Source of the DNA: a cyanobacterium endosymbiont of Epithemia clementina EcSB
GTDB taxonomy: Bacteria > Cyanobacteriota > Cyanobacteriia > Cyanobacteriales > Microcystaceae
DNA: 64,000 nt
Direction: 5' to 3'
Assembly (NCBI RefSeq): GCF_029919255.1
Contig: NZ_CP123991.1
Location: 1,481,110 to 1,545,109, forward strand
In this document: in pieces, positions 9,795 to 20,157 of the stretch
Layout: each line of letters starts with the position of its first letter
How positions within the stretch are numbered: position 1 is the first letter of the stretch
The notes under the pieces: generated by a model
Databases searched by the model: none
What the model saw: only the letters and a program-made list of their open reading frames with translations
Told to the model about the DNA's origin: nothing
Translations under genes and position numbers: made by a program

Positions 9795-10400
9795 TTATGA
9801 GTAAGCACGCCAAACTCCTACCAAAACTCCCTGAATTTCTACCTCAGAAGTTTTAAGTTCCATCGGTTTATACTGAGAATTTGATGGTTTAAGTAATACC
9901 TTTTCACCATTTTGATAAAATCGTTTTAAAGTTGTTCCATGACCTTGAACAATGGCAGCTACAATTTCTCCATCTTTAGGATGTTCATCTCTAGATAGGG
10001 ATCGCATGATAACTAAATCGCCTTCAGTGATTAAATCTTCGATCATGCTGTCTCCTACAATCTGTAATCCATAGTAATTTTTCTGTTCAGTGATTTCAGA
10101 TAAATCTAATTTAGTTTGTTTGTCGGCACATAGTTCAACCAATGTGCCAGCCGTAATTGCTCCTAAAATACGAATACCCTTGGGTTTAGGGCGTAAAATT
10201 CGAATTGTACGGGCTTTACCTTCTGTCCAATCTATATAACCTTTGTTTCGTAATCTTTCTAGACGACTCTGAACAGGAGCTGGTGATCGCAAATGCATCG
10301 CGTGCATCATCTGACGAATGGAAGGGGCATGCTGGGTTTTGTCAATGTACTCAACTAGCCAGTCAAATAGTTCTTGTTGTGCAGGGGTTAAGGATTCCAT
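9795..10400 (-). CDS. lexA: LexA-like repressor/S24 peptidase
   Basis: A 201-residue protein with the LexA layout. The N-terminal winged helix (residues 1-65) contains SIRQMM and SRLERLRNKGYI. The S24 domain has a potential self-cleavage dipeptide A84-G85, the catalytic serine S118 in VGDSM, and the lysine K159 in TTLKRF. All three are present, so autocleavage is plausible. Some cyanobacterial LexA proteins lack these residues and control genes other than SOS; this one is not obviously degenerate. The start ATG is preceded by AT-rich DNA with a 6-bp inverted repeat at 10468-10489. Confidence 0.9.
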   Translation of the reverse strand: MESLTPAQQELFDWLVEYIDKTQHAPSIRQMMHAMHLRSPAPVQSRLERLRNKGYIDWTEGKARTIRILRPKPKGIRILGAITAGTLVELCADKQTKLDLSEITEQKNYYGLQIVGDSMIEDLITEGDLVIMRSLSRDEHPKDGEIVAAIVQGHGTTLKRFYQNGEKVLLKPSNSQYKPMELKTSEVEIQGVLVGVWRAYS

Positions 10401-10467
10401 AGGTTTTAATGAGAACGAAAATAGTTATAAATTAAAGGTAAGATTTTTACCTCTTTTTTCGACGAAC

Positions 10468-10489
10468 ATAGGTACTATGATAGACCTAT
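10468..10489. promoter_or_regulatory. Dyad upstream of lexA, possible operator
   Basis: ATAGGT and ACCTAT are perfectly inverted across 10 bases, about 70 bases upstream of the lexA start. Dyads of this spacing can be autoregulatory operators. It does not match the canonical cyanobacterial SOS box that I know, so the role is a guess. Confidence 0.25.
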
Positions 10490-10648
10490 TTTATCCTTTG
10501 TTTAATTTTTATGATTTTCTCCTAATGCTGACTACAGGCAAGCCAAAATTATGGGGAGATTGGTCAAGATATTCTAGTTGGCAGGGAACGAAGTAAAAGA
10601 CTAGAATCGTGAAGTATTAGAATTCTTGGGATATCCCGAAGAAATATC

Positions 10649-11101
10649 TCAACGACGAAAGTTTTTCAATAAAAAGGGGAAAACAATAATACCCCCTCGA
10701 TTGACAGCTGGACCTGTTTTGACAAATCCTAATTTTAAATAAATTGGCAAAGCATAGTCAGTTGAGTTAGCAGTAATTTCTCCTAATACGCAACTTTTAG
10801 CATGATTAAACAATATTTTCCCAATTTTTTGTCCTCGATAGTTTTTTTTGACAAAATAGAGTAGAATATGGTTGCTTCGACTTATTTCAAGAATTCCGAT
10901 TAATTCAGTATTTATTTTATATAACCACATTTTAGACCCGCAGACCAGTCTTTTTCTTAAGGAACTACAGGCAATAAATTCAAAAAAATTGTTATATCCT
11001 TCGGCTGTTATTTTAGTTAATTTCTCTTCGAAAAATATTTGTTTGATTAATTGATGAATATCTAAGATATCAGTCTGAGTAGCTAAGTTAATTGATGGCA
11101 T
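10649..11101 (-). CDS. GNAT-family acetyltransferase
   Basis: A 150-residue protein with the GNAT fold pattern: central strands ELIGILEIS and HILLYFVKKNYRG, then the acetyl-CoA pyrophosphate loop RGQKIGK at residues 89-95, and a YLKLGF motif near residue 126 typical of the last helix-strand pair. The acceptor substrate is unknown. It begins 3 bases after the stop codon of the upstream GTPase gene on the same strand, so translation is probably coupled. The protein is at the short end of the family but not visibly truncated. Confidence 0.8.
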   Translation of the reverse strand: MPSINLATQTDILDIHQLIKQIFFEEKLTKITAEGYNNFFEFIACSSLRKRLVCGSKMWLYKINTELIGILEISRSNHILLYFVKKNYRGQKIGKILFNHAKSCVLGEITANSTDYALPIYLKLGFVKTGPAVNRGGIIVFPFLLKNFRR

Positions 11102-11104
11102 AAA

Positions 11105-12694
11105 TCACCAATCATCCTCCTCTAGGATAGCTTTTTGTTTTATAGATACTAGAGTTAATTCTTCCTCGTCCTCTTCCCAAGTTGCTGTTAAGGGTTCCAC
11201 TACCTTAGCAATAGCGTCGGTAACGAATCTTTTAACAAATTCATCCTTACGACTCAGTTCAAATTGACGTTGTACAACTTCGGTAATTCCTCCATCACCC
11301 CAGTCTTGATCGTGACGGAAATATTCAACAAAACTTTTTCCAGCAACACGGGTTAAATAAGCAGCTGTTACTCCCTGAATCGCTTTCCCAACTATATAAG
11401 TAGTTACATTTAATTGTAGGGCTTTGCTTAACAAATCCAAGGCTCCTTTGACTATCCCTAAACTTACTAAAGTTTTTCCTAAAGATAGGGCTAATTCCTT
11501 ACCACGATCACTATTTAATTCACAGCCATAGATTTGTCCAATTTCAATCACCATTTGGGCATTAACTGCTGCCATTGCCAACATATCGACTACGGGTAAA
11601 GGAGTAACAGAAATAACTCCGGCACCAATCCATCGATAACGATCAATAATTTTATCCGCCTGTTGTCGTCTTTGACGATCAATCATTTTTCTAGCTTCTT
11701 CTCCCAGGCGTTGAGATTGCAACAAAATATTATCAGCAATTAAATCTTCTCCCTCTGCCCTTAAAACCACAGCAAGACGCTTAATTAGGGGGATAATTTC
11801 TGGTTCTGGCGTAACAATTTCCTTATTTTCTAATAAAAATGGTTGAGGCTTAGCAGCAACTGCAATAATATCTAAAGGGGAAATCAATCCCTTAACTCTT
11901 TGTTGCAACTGCTTCATTAGCAGTGTCAATTCTTCTTTTGGGTAAAGATCGATTTTGTTCAAGATCAATAATGATCGCTTACCGATATTTACTAAAGTTT
12001 GTAGGGGATCATATTCTGATTGACGTAAATCATTATCCGCCACAAATAATAATAAATTTGCTTCTGTCGCTAATTTTCGTGCCAACTGTTCCCGTTCAGT
12101 TCCTTCTACTCCTATTTCCAAAATTCCTGGGGTATCTGTAATTAGAATGTCTCTAGGAACTCCTGCTAACTTAAGAGAATAGGTCTCCCCAATTTTAGTC
12201 GTTCCGAGAGTGGCTTCTACATTGCCCACCATTTCCCCAATTAAGGCATTAACTAGAGAGGTTTTCCCCGCCGATCCTGTACCGAAAACCACAACTTGTA
12301 AATTGCCTTTAACCAAACTAGTTTCAATTTGACGAGAACGACTCAATAGAGCTTTTTGAGTGACTTTATCTTGGATCTGTTGCACTTGGCGGCGTACTGC
12401 TTTAAGGGTTTCGTGTGCCGCTTCAGTTTTTTGTTCAGGGAGTTTAGGACGAGACCGTTCTTGACGACGAGTAAAGAAAAACTTACCAGAGACAGCTAAG
12501 TTGAAATAATAAATAAAAGCATAGATTAACAAGCCCAAAAGACCTATAATCAGGATAATCAATAGATTACCTAATAAAGGTGCTGTAAAAGAGAATTGAA
12601 TATAAAGACGATAAACCGAATTGATCAACCATATAATCAATCCAAGAATTATACTCAAACCAATGATCAGAAATAACAGACGGGGCAGAGGCAT
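11105..12694 (-). CDS. Membrane-associated Era-like GTPase with DUF697 domain
   Basis: A 529-residue protein. Two hydrophobic segments occupy residues about 5-28 and 40-65, followed by a charged linker. The GTPase domain has G1 GTGSAGKT at 138-145, G3 DTPG at 187-190 and G4 NKID at 246-249. The C-terminal half (about 340-490) has the alternating hydrophobic character of DUF697, as in YcjF-like proteins, with GAGVISVTPLPVVDMLA. Such proteins are common in cyanobacteria; a role in membrane stress or remodelling is suggested but unproven. The stop is followed at 3 bases by the GNAT gene. Confidence 0.87.
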   Translation of the reverse strand: MPLPRLLFLIIGLSIILGLIIWLINSVYRLYIQFSFTAPLLGNLLIILIIGLLGLLIYAFIYYFNLAVSGKFFFTRRQERSRPKLPEQKTEAAHETLKAVRRQVQQIQDKVTQKALLSRSRQIETSLVKGNLQVVVFGTGSAGKTSLVNALIGEMVGNVEATLGTTKIGETYSLKLAGVPRDILITDTPGILEIGVEGTEREQLARKLATEANLLLFVADNDLRQSEYDPLQTLVNIGKRSLLILNKIDLYPKEELTLLMKQLQQRVKGLISPLDIIAVAAKPQPFLLENKEIVTPEPEIIPLIKRLAVVLRAEGEDLIADNILLQSQRLGEEARKMIDRQRRQQADKIIDRYRWIGAGVISVTPLPVVDMLAMAAVNAQMVIEIGQIYGCELNSDRGKELALSLGKTLVSLGIVKGALDLLSKALQLNVTTYIVGKAIQGVTAAYLTRVAGKSFVEYFRHDQDWGDGGITEVVQRQFELSRKDEFVKRFVTDAIAKVVEPLTATWEEDEEELTLVSIKQKAILEEDDW

Positions 12695-13275
12695 GGAAAG
12701 AGGGGGAGAAAGTGGGAGAGGGTAAAAGAGAAAGAGTCTGCTTTGACATGGTGTGCCTCTTGCCTTACTGTTACTGGCTGCGTTGTCTGAGGGCTTCTGG
12801 ACAGAAAAACAGAATTAACTGATAACATTCGAGGCTTAGCTATAACGAACAGGCTAGATAGAAGATAAAAGTCAGTCCAATTCAAGCTCAAGGGAACCAA
12901 GACAGATGACTTGTGGGAAAGGGAAAGAAAAGGTAAACTCCCAAACCCATTATGGCAGTAGGCGGAACAATAAAAGTGATCGCCCCGACGGAAATATTTC
13001 CATCTGAGGAAATTTTCGGTGGTTATTCTTTGCCAGTTTTGCTTTGTCCAACACCAGGTTAAGCCGAATTGCCTATTAGCTATCGTAATCACTTGTTTTT
13101 CTAAATTAGCCGTAAAAATTATGACGGTAGGAATTGCAAGTAAAGGCTTTCATACAATGCTAAAGCAGAAATTTTGCCATGACGACAAATAGAACAAGTG
13201 TAGACGTTGTAATAACTTAGAGAGTTTCAATAGTTTTTCATCGATCAATTAAGAAAATAATCAATATTAACATTA
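12695..13275. other. Decayed region, no supported gene
   Basis: About 580 bases, richer in G+C than most spacers here, which suggests recent loss of a gene. Short open pieces exist on the plus strand (for example from ATG 12951, reading MAVGGTIKVIAPTEIF) and on the minus strand, but none matches a family I know. Confidence 0.4.
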
Positions 13276-13779
13276 TTATGCTAAATTAGGCGGTGTATTC
13301 TTAATTTTTAAGAAATGATTAGGTGTAACCTGTTGAAGTTGTTTTTGAATCATATTTTCTATGTCTTCTCGTTGAATTTCAATCCCTTGTGTCTGATTAT
13401 TTGGGTTATCCATAAGAATAATGCTATCAACTTGACGAATAGCAAACATTTGAAAAAAAAGGTGAGTTATAGGTATAGAAACAATATCAATAGGGAGATT
13501 AACACTACTGGGATCTACGGTGTCTTGAAAATTGCGGGCATCTTGATGGCTAACAAAACCATAGACCACTCGCTTAGTTATTTGGGGTTGTTTGCGGTTA
13601 TTGAGAGTCGTAATTATCCAATGACGATCACTCGTATGTAAAACAAAATAATCTGTTTGTTTGTGTTGATTAGCAAAGAATTTAAGCACTGGGTTTACAG
13701 CTTGTTCCATAATCTCTATAGACACGCCATATTCAGGAGCGTTATTGGCGAGAATTTCTAATTGTTTCTTTATATTCAT
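13276..13779 (-). CDS. Conserved-looking hypothetical protein
   Basis: A 167-residue soluble protein with no signal peptide. The sequence is well structured: an N-terminal helix, a central strand-rich part with HWIITTLNN and VVYGFVSHQDARNF, then IPITHLFFQMFAI and SIILMDNP. A segment mentioning DARNFQD followed by VNLPIDIVSIP resembles uncharacterised cyanobacterial proteins, but I cannot name a domain. Its survival intact next to decayed DNA argues that it is functional. It stands alone, with no operon partner. Confidence 0.6.
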   Translation of the reverse strand: MNIKKQLEILANNAPEYGVSIEIMEQAVNPVLKFFANQHKQTDYFVLHTSDRHWIITTLNNRKQPQITKRVVYGFVSHQDARNFQDTVDPSSVNLPIDIVSIPITHLFFQMFAIRQVDSIILMDNPNNQTQGIEIQREDIENMIQKQLQQVTPNHFLKIKNTPPNLA

Positions 13780-14023
13780 AAAAATTACCTAGGTTTTAGT
13801 TAGAATTTACTCTGGAGTCTTTCTTTTTGTTTTTCTGGTGTTTTCCATGATTTAAGATAAAACGATTAGTAGAAAAAACATTTATTTTGGATTTTTTCTT
13901 CCCGATCACTTCTAACCGAATGCTGTGTTGGTAATCACCTTGAAAAAAGATTAATAAGATTGTGATTTCTAATCAATTTCCGAACCAAGATTATTTTTTC
14001 AGATATCTCAGACATTGGTTAAG

Positions 14024-14275
14024 CTATGAATTACTTTCATGATTTTGGTCATCATTGTTATCTTTAATTTTGATGGTAACGTATCTTGGTGTGTATCGAT
14101 CACCTACTTCAGGATCAATTTTAATCGAGTCGAGAAATTCTGCAGTATTTTCTGATGAGGATTTAAGATTATGGATCAACAGATCTAGGAGATTGTCACT
14201 GTTGAGGGAATTGGTTCCGGTTATATATAGCTCAAATAATGATAAAGATGTTCCTGGGTTAATATTCTTAATCAA
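14024..14275 (-). CDS. Small hypothetical protein or fragment
   Basis: An 83-residue frame. It contains SLFELYITG, an amphipathic middle, and a PEVGDRYTPRYVTIKI strand-like end with an acidic/asparagine tail. The open frame extends about ten codons upstream of the ATG. Just downstream on the same strand (about 13800-13960) another short frame reads GDYQHSIRLEVIG. The pieces could be parts of one broken gene. Family not recognised; possibly already a pseudogene. Confidence 0.35.
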   Translation of the reverse strand: MIKNINPGTSLSLFELYITGTNSLNSDNLLDLLIHNLKSSSENTAEFLDSIKIDPEVGDRYTPRYVTIKIKDNNDDQNHESNS

Positions 14276-16159
14276 GAAACGGCTAAGGAGATTTAGTATA
14301 GTGTGATCTGGACTTAAATAACAGGAAAATAAAAAAAATTTCTGAGTCTACATTTGAGGTTCAAGAATTGGGAGGTGGAATTAAAGCTTCTTCCCAAGAT
14401 GGTTTTTGAGTCTATAAATTTTTAGGAACTTAGTTTAGAAAAACCTTGTTACCAGCTCTTTCTAAAGGAAGTTTTTGCAAGTTTTAGCGATATATCTGAG
14501 CAAAAATTATTTTCCTCCTTTTCACCGTAAAGTTATCACATCTTGTGTTTCAAGAGGTATGAAATCTATTAATTTTAAGGGAAATTTGCTTATCCATTGG
14601 TCATCAAAAGCTTTCAATCTGACGTTGAGTTTTTTTTGCAACTAGGCAATCTTCCATCATAAGAGAATTAAGGGTTTTTAATTGGATAAAACTTTAATAA
14701 TACTAAATTAAGTTGTAAAAAAACACTCAATTATAAAAAGAAAGTGACCTAAAAAAACGTTATAAAGAGGTACTATAAAAGTAATTATATACATAATTAA
14801 GGTACTATCTAAAATAGTGTTAATAGTTTGTAATAAAGAATAGGCTATGTTTATGACAGATAATATTTGTCGCAAAAAATAAGAATTTTATAATAGAGTA
14901 TCTATGTAGTAAACCTATTTATTGAAATTAAGACTATTTCATAGATGAATATTAATAGTCATAAAAGTAATTAATAATTAAATAAAAATGAAGTTTATTC
15001 ATAAAAATACATCTTTTATGAACTATTTTAAATAGTATTTGAGGTAATTTTTAGAAAACATTTCTATCTAAAATAGATAAAATTATTTGATAGAATAAGA
15101 CTATATATATTTATATTTTTACGAACATTAGATAATATAAGTAAATAGAAAATTACTATATTCAGTTAATTAACATTTAATTTTAATTTTATAGGTATTT
15201 TAAAATATTTAGTTAAATACTAGAAAATTAAAATCTAATAAATTTTGCTAATAAATTGAGATATTCTCAGTTAAATAAAAGAAAGAAGTAAAAAATTGAC
15301 TAATAAAAATAAGTTAATTTTACTGTGTTTTTTAGGAGGATATGGCTATCGTATCTGGCATTATACATTTTTTAATTATCAATTGATCAAAATAGTTATT
15401 TTCTGGGATAATCCATTCAAAGTAGATATGGTTAAAGCTTTGAATTAACTTAGCAATTTAGCAATAAAATTTTTCTAATCGTTCATTTTCTACAAAAATT
15501 AATCTATTTACTTAATCTTTAAGAAAATTACTATTACCCTTAATTTATAAAACACTTCTTTCTAAGATTTATATTTGTTTCAGGTTCAGAATCAGTCCTA
15601 TGTATTTTAGTTTCCCTTTTCACATAAAGGGAAACTAACTAAGTTATGATATATTTCTGTTTCTAGGGTATTGACAAAATGCCTGCGGCCACTTCTTATT
15701 CACAGTCGTCCTAAGAGTTCCTAGATCTAGATATATTTTTGCCAATATATGGATTTGTCAAGTGTATAGTTTAGACATAGTTAGTCCATTAGAAATTGGT
15801 AGTCAGACAACATTGATCTTAGAATTCGACACAAAATAGCAGAGTGCTAACCTAAAAATATTTTGTTTTTTAAGTAGTTTAATCTTGGTTATACTTAATA
15901 TCTTAAGTCGTTGCTCAATCTTGAGCAATAGTTATTTTGTGGTTTTGACAATTAAATTGAATCTATTTACTGAGTCTTAAGTTTGATATAGGTAATATAA
16001 AAAGGATTATGTGCTAATTTTAATAGTCAATAACTTTCTTTATTAAACATTAATGATAGCTAAAAGGAGTTGATTGATTAATACACAACATCTGGTACAC
16101 ATTGGCTAGTTGTATAGTTGAGTGAATATTAACGTACAAAACCAGATATTCTACTAAGT
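14276..16159. other. Large AT-rich spacer, no supported gene
   Basis: About 1.9 kb. The first 400 bases have somewhat higher complexity but no recognisable protein; 14700-15600 is nearly pure A/T with homopolymer runs. One 13-bp hairpin lies at 15607-15638. The last 150 bases presumably contain the accC promoter. Confidence 0.55.
15607..15638. repeat. 13-bp perfect hairpin
   Basis: 15607-15619 pairs with 15626-15638 around a 6-base loop; the arm contains a CCC/GGG core flanked by T and A runs. No adjacent gene; it may be the terminator of a lost gene. Confidence 0.6.
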
Positions 16160-16192
16160 ATGACTGTCTCATATTCATGCACTGGTTCAACG

Positions 16193-17557
16193 ATGCAACT
16201 TTCTAAAATTTTAATTGCAAATCGCGGAGAGATCGCCTTACGAATCTTACACAGTTGTGAGGAACTAGGAATCGCCACGGTTGCTGTTCACTCCACCATA
16301 GACCGCCAGGCACTTCATGTCCAACTTGCAGATGAAAGTGTTTGCATCGGTCCGCCATCGAGTAATAAAAGCTATCTCAACATTCCTAATATCATTGCTG
16401 CTGCCCTCACGCGCAATGCCACTGCCATTCATCCAGGGTATGGGTTTTTAGCAGAAAATGCTAAGTTTGCTGAAATTTGCGCAGATCACAAAATTACGTT
16501 TATCGGGCCGAGTCCTGAAGCTATCCGATCAATGGGAGATAAATCTACTGCAAAAAAAACTATGCAGAAAGCAGGAGTTCCCACGATTCCTGGAAGTTGG
16601 GGGGTGATCGACACGGAACAAGAAGCCCTAGCCATCGCCCGTGATGTTGGTTATCCTGTCATCATTAAGGCCACTGCTGGAGGTGGAGGACGGGGAATGC
16701 GCTTGGTTCGAGAAGATAAAGAATTTTCTCGTGCTTTCCAAGGGGCTCAGGGAGAAGCTGAGGCGGCATTTGGCAATAGAGGAGTGTATATCGAAAAGTT
16801 TATTGAACAACCCCGTCACATTGAATTTCAAATCCTGGCTGATAGTTATGGCAATGTGGTTCATTTGGGAGAAAGAGATTGTTCTATCCAGCGTCGTCAT
16901 CAAAAACTACTTGAAGAAGCTCCTAGTCCTTTTCTCAACCTCCAATTACGTGCAAAAATGGGAAGAGCAGCTGTTAAAGCAGCTAAATGTATTAATTACG
17001 TAGGGGCCGGAACAGTAGAATTCTTGGTTGATAAGCAGGGAAATTTTTACTTTATGGAGATGAACACCCGTATTCAAGTAGAACACCCTGTGACGGAGAT
17101 GATCTCTGGGTTAGATTTAGTTGCTGAACAAATTCGTATTGCCCAAGGGGAAAAACTCGGCTTTTCTCAAAATCAAATAAAACTCCAAGGTCACGCAATC
17201 GAGTGTCGTATTAATGCTGAAGATCCAGACTATAATTTTCGTCCCCATCCCGGTAAAATTAGTGCATATCTTCCCCCTGGAGGTCCGGGAGTACGGATGG
17301 ATTCTCATGTATATACAGATTATGAAATCCCCCCCTATTATGACTCTTTAATTGGTAAATTGATTGTCTGGGCTCCTGACCGGAAAATGGCAATTAAACG
17401 GATGAAACGAGCTTTAAGAGAATGTGCGATAACAGGGGTTCCTACCACTATTGATTTTCATCAACGAATTTTAGAAACTTCCGCTTTTTTAACTGGTGAA
17501 GTATACACTAATTTTGTTGAGGAACATTTGCTAAAAAAGTCTAATATAAAAGGTTAA
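16193..17557 (+). CDS. accC: Acetyl-CoA carboxylase, biotin carboxylase subunit
   Basis: AccC carboxylates the biotin on AccB using ATP and bicarbonate, the first half of the committed step of fatty acid synthesis. From ATG 16193 the protein is 454 residues, the usual AccC length, and starts [15 protein letters not shown] as in the family; an upstream ATG at 16160 would add 11 atypical residues, so I prefer the inner start. Visible motifs include the ATP-grasp glycine loop GGGGRGM, the [11 protein letters not shown] segment, and [13 protein letters not shown] of the active site. The gene stands alone between two large AT-rich spacers. Confidence 0.95.
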   Translation: MQLSKILIANRGEIALRILHSCEELGIATVAVHSTIDRQALHVQLADESVCIGPPSSNKSYLNIPNIIAAALTRNATAIHPGYGFLAENAKFAEICADHKITFIGPSPEAIRSMGDKSTAKKTMQKAGVPTIPGSWGVIDTEQEALAIARDVGYPVIIKATAGGGGRGMRLVREDKEFSRAFQGAQGEAEAAFGNRGVYIEKFIEQPRHIEFQILADSYGNVVHLGERDCSIQRRHQKLLEEAPSPFLNLQLRAKMGRAAVKAAKCINYVGAGTVEFLVDKQGNFYFMEMNTRIQVEHPVTEMISGLDLVAEQIRIAQGEKLGFSQNQIKLQGHAIECRINAEDPDYNFRPHPGKISAYLPPGGPGVRMDSHVYTDYEIPPYYDSLIGKLIVWAPDRKMAIKRMKRALRECAITGVPTTIDFHQRILETSAFLTGEVYTNFVEEHLLKKSNIKG

Positions 17558-20157
17558 GTATATTACTGAAATAGCTAATACAACCTTAATTATACTTAAT
17601 TTATTAGTTTCAACAAATATTGAACACTATCTTTCAGTATTTGCTAATAAATTCAAATATACTACAAATTAATATTTAAATGAAAATCAATGATTCAAAC
17701 AAATAAAAAAATCTTTTTTATTTTAACGGCAATATATTTTTTTGAAAAAATATATTAGGTATACTTAAAGAGTTAGCTCTTTTGTTTAAAGAAAATATAC
17801 TTTTAAGGTAGTCCAGCTATTTTACCAGATTGAGAGGATCACAAATACAAACTAAAAATATTCTAATTACTCCTACTGCTTTTATTAAAAACTTAACTGT
17901 TATTTCTAATAAAAGTTACTTATCAAAAGTTAAAAAAGTAAGTTTAGAAAATTGAACACAATGACAAATTAGTATAGAATTACTTAGTAAAATGCATGTC
18001 AAAAGATTAGTGATTGCATTGCAATATATTTTAATAGTTTAACTCAGTTTATTTATTTTGATTACCCCAACTTGACATATCTCCTAAAAGTCTTAGAAAC
18101 TATCATCAAAAATTATACTCAAAAAAATAGAAATGACTCCGTCAGATATCAACAGTTTGTCAAAAAAGCCGCAAGTTAATTTATTAAAAAAATAATATCA
18201 AATATTAAAAACTTAGTATTTAATTAAGTTGTTTTATTTACTAATAAAAAAAATATTTTTTTATTAGTAAATAAAAGAGATTTTAAACTGACAGTTTTTT
18301 AAAAAAGTGATGATTAATATTTATCTATTTTAGTTTTAGAGGATTTAAACAAATAAAATAGTCAGTATATATTTGTATATAATCATCAATATATATTCAA
18401 AAAATAAGAAGTTTTTTCTAAAAAAAGCTGATATATTGTATATGTTAAAAAAATAATTATAAATTTAACTGTTAAATCAAGTAAAAAGAAAGATTAATAA
18501 AAAACTCATTCTTAAAAAAGATAAAAACTTGACTAGTATACTTTATAGCAAATATATATTTATGAATAAAAATGGATTCTTAGTTAAGAAGATAAAGCTA
18601 AGATAGAGAAAATTAAATAATATTTATGATTTTTTTAAAAATATAATATAAGAAGATATATAGGAATTTTTTTAAAAAAATAATGAACTTTTAGATAAAG
18701 TTGTTAATTAATTAAATATGAATATTTAATTCTAATTATCATAAAATAACAAGCAAGTAAGTTGGTAATTTTAAATTTATTAAAATGGTTTAGTTCTCCA
18801 TAAACAAGCATAAGTTATATTGTATATAATAATTTATACTAATTAATTTTATAGTTAATTAACTTTTTTGTCTTATAAATAGAGTTTATGATAGTTAGTA
18901 TTTTTATTTTTTACTCATTTATTTATTTGATCTAAGAAAGCCAAACTTTTAACTATCTACTAACAATAAAAAGTTAGACACTATAAATTAGTAATTCACT
19001 TCTAACATAAATTAGAAAAATCTAGATCCGATAGTCATATAATTTTTAAAAAATAGAAAAAATTTAACTAATGATATTAATAATAATGAGTTAAATTTAA
19101 AATTTTTTCTTTTATTTGACTATTTTAATAAATGTATTAACTCTTAATTCAAGAGTCATCTACTAATCTTCATCATCTTTCTGTTACATCCAATTATAGA
19201 GAATAATTGGATGCAAGATTGCTCTTTATAAAATTAGCTTTTCCCTTACTCTATTAACAATACTTTTACTTCAAAATAGTTTACATACTCAGCTATTTTT
19301 TCTTCATTCTTATAAATTAAGAATATGAAATTTCTAAGGTCGACTATTTTACACATTTATAGACAAATTAACATTCATAGTTCTCATCTACTAGAGCAAT
19401 TAGTCTTTTCCTAAAAGGACTTTCAACTTTTTTCCTGATTGGCTTTAATTCTATTCTTTTTTAAGAAAAAAAACTACATATTCTGTATTATAGATATTTT
19501 TTTATTATTAACAATTTATATTTAAAATAGTAAAATTTTATTTTTTAAAGACCTCTTTGTCCATATAAAATATGCTAAGGTTTTAATGAAAAAAACTAAA
19601 AATTTCAGATTTTTTTCATTTTTAATTTGATTTTTTAAAATATTTTGATTAGTTTATACAAAAAAATTTTTATTCTATCTATCTTTATTTGTAAATTAGC
19701 AGGTATTAATCTAAATTAGTGAGTTGATTTTTAAAGTGGTTTATTACTTTTTTTTCTTTATTAAATATCATGTTCTTAATTTTCCATATTTTTGATTGTT
19801 TAGACACTTTTTATAGTTAGTCTTAACTACAATACTAAGCTAAATAATTTTCTAGGTATTTTTCTAGAGATCTTTTTTTATCTAAATTATTTTTCTCTTA
19901 TCATAAGTGGGGGTTTCTAATTAAACTTAGCATTCTATTTTAAAGAGTGAGACTACAAAAATAAGGGATACAAAGGTAGCTTTTGTTTTTATAGTCTCAA
20001 GTTTCAACCTATAATCAATTTTAAATTATTGTAAAGTTATCATTTCCCTAAAAAAATAATGAAATCTTAACCCTTTATCTCTAGGATCTATATCTATGAT
20101 CGTTGGAGAGATATTTAATCATCTCCAAAAACTTATCTTGATAGTGCAGTATTTCCT
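17558..20157. other. 2.6-kb extremely AT-rich gene desert
   Basis: No open frame of note, no RNA gene and no protein remnant that I can recognise on either strand. Long A and T runs dominate. The only structure is a 21-bp A/T hairpin at 18232-18276. The last 150 bases contain the pgi promoter region. Confidence 0.65.
18232..18276. repeat. 21-bp A/T-only-core hairpin
   Basis: 18232-18252 pairs exactly with 18256-18276, with a 3-base loop. The arms are almost entirely A/T, so it could arise by chance more easily than the others, but 21 exact pairs is still notable. Confidence 0.65.

Noticed and set aside
10460-10490. SOS box before lexA
   Set aside because: The dyad does not match the cyanobacterial SOS consensus; it is listed only as a possible operator.
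10318-10596. Plus-strand 92-codon frame overlapping lexA
   Set aside because: Most of it is antisense to the lexA 5' end and its translation has no family-like features; only the last 20 codons look mildly coding.
12667-13092. Minus-strand 141-codon frame upstream of the GTPase
   Set aside because: Composition (S, F, L, C, H-rich) and overlap with the GTPase start suggest a chance frame through an eroded region.
14024-14275. KaiB-like protein
   Set aside because: FELYITG superficially recalls the first KaiB strand, but the rest does not follow the KaiB/thioredoxin-like pattern.
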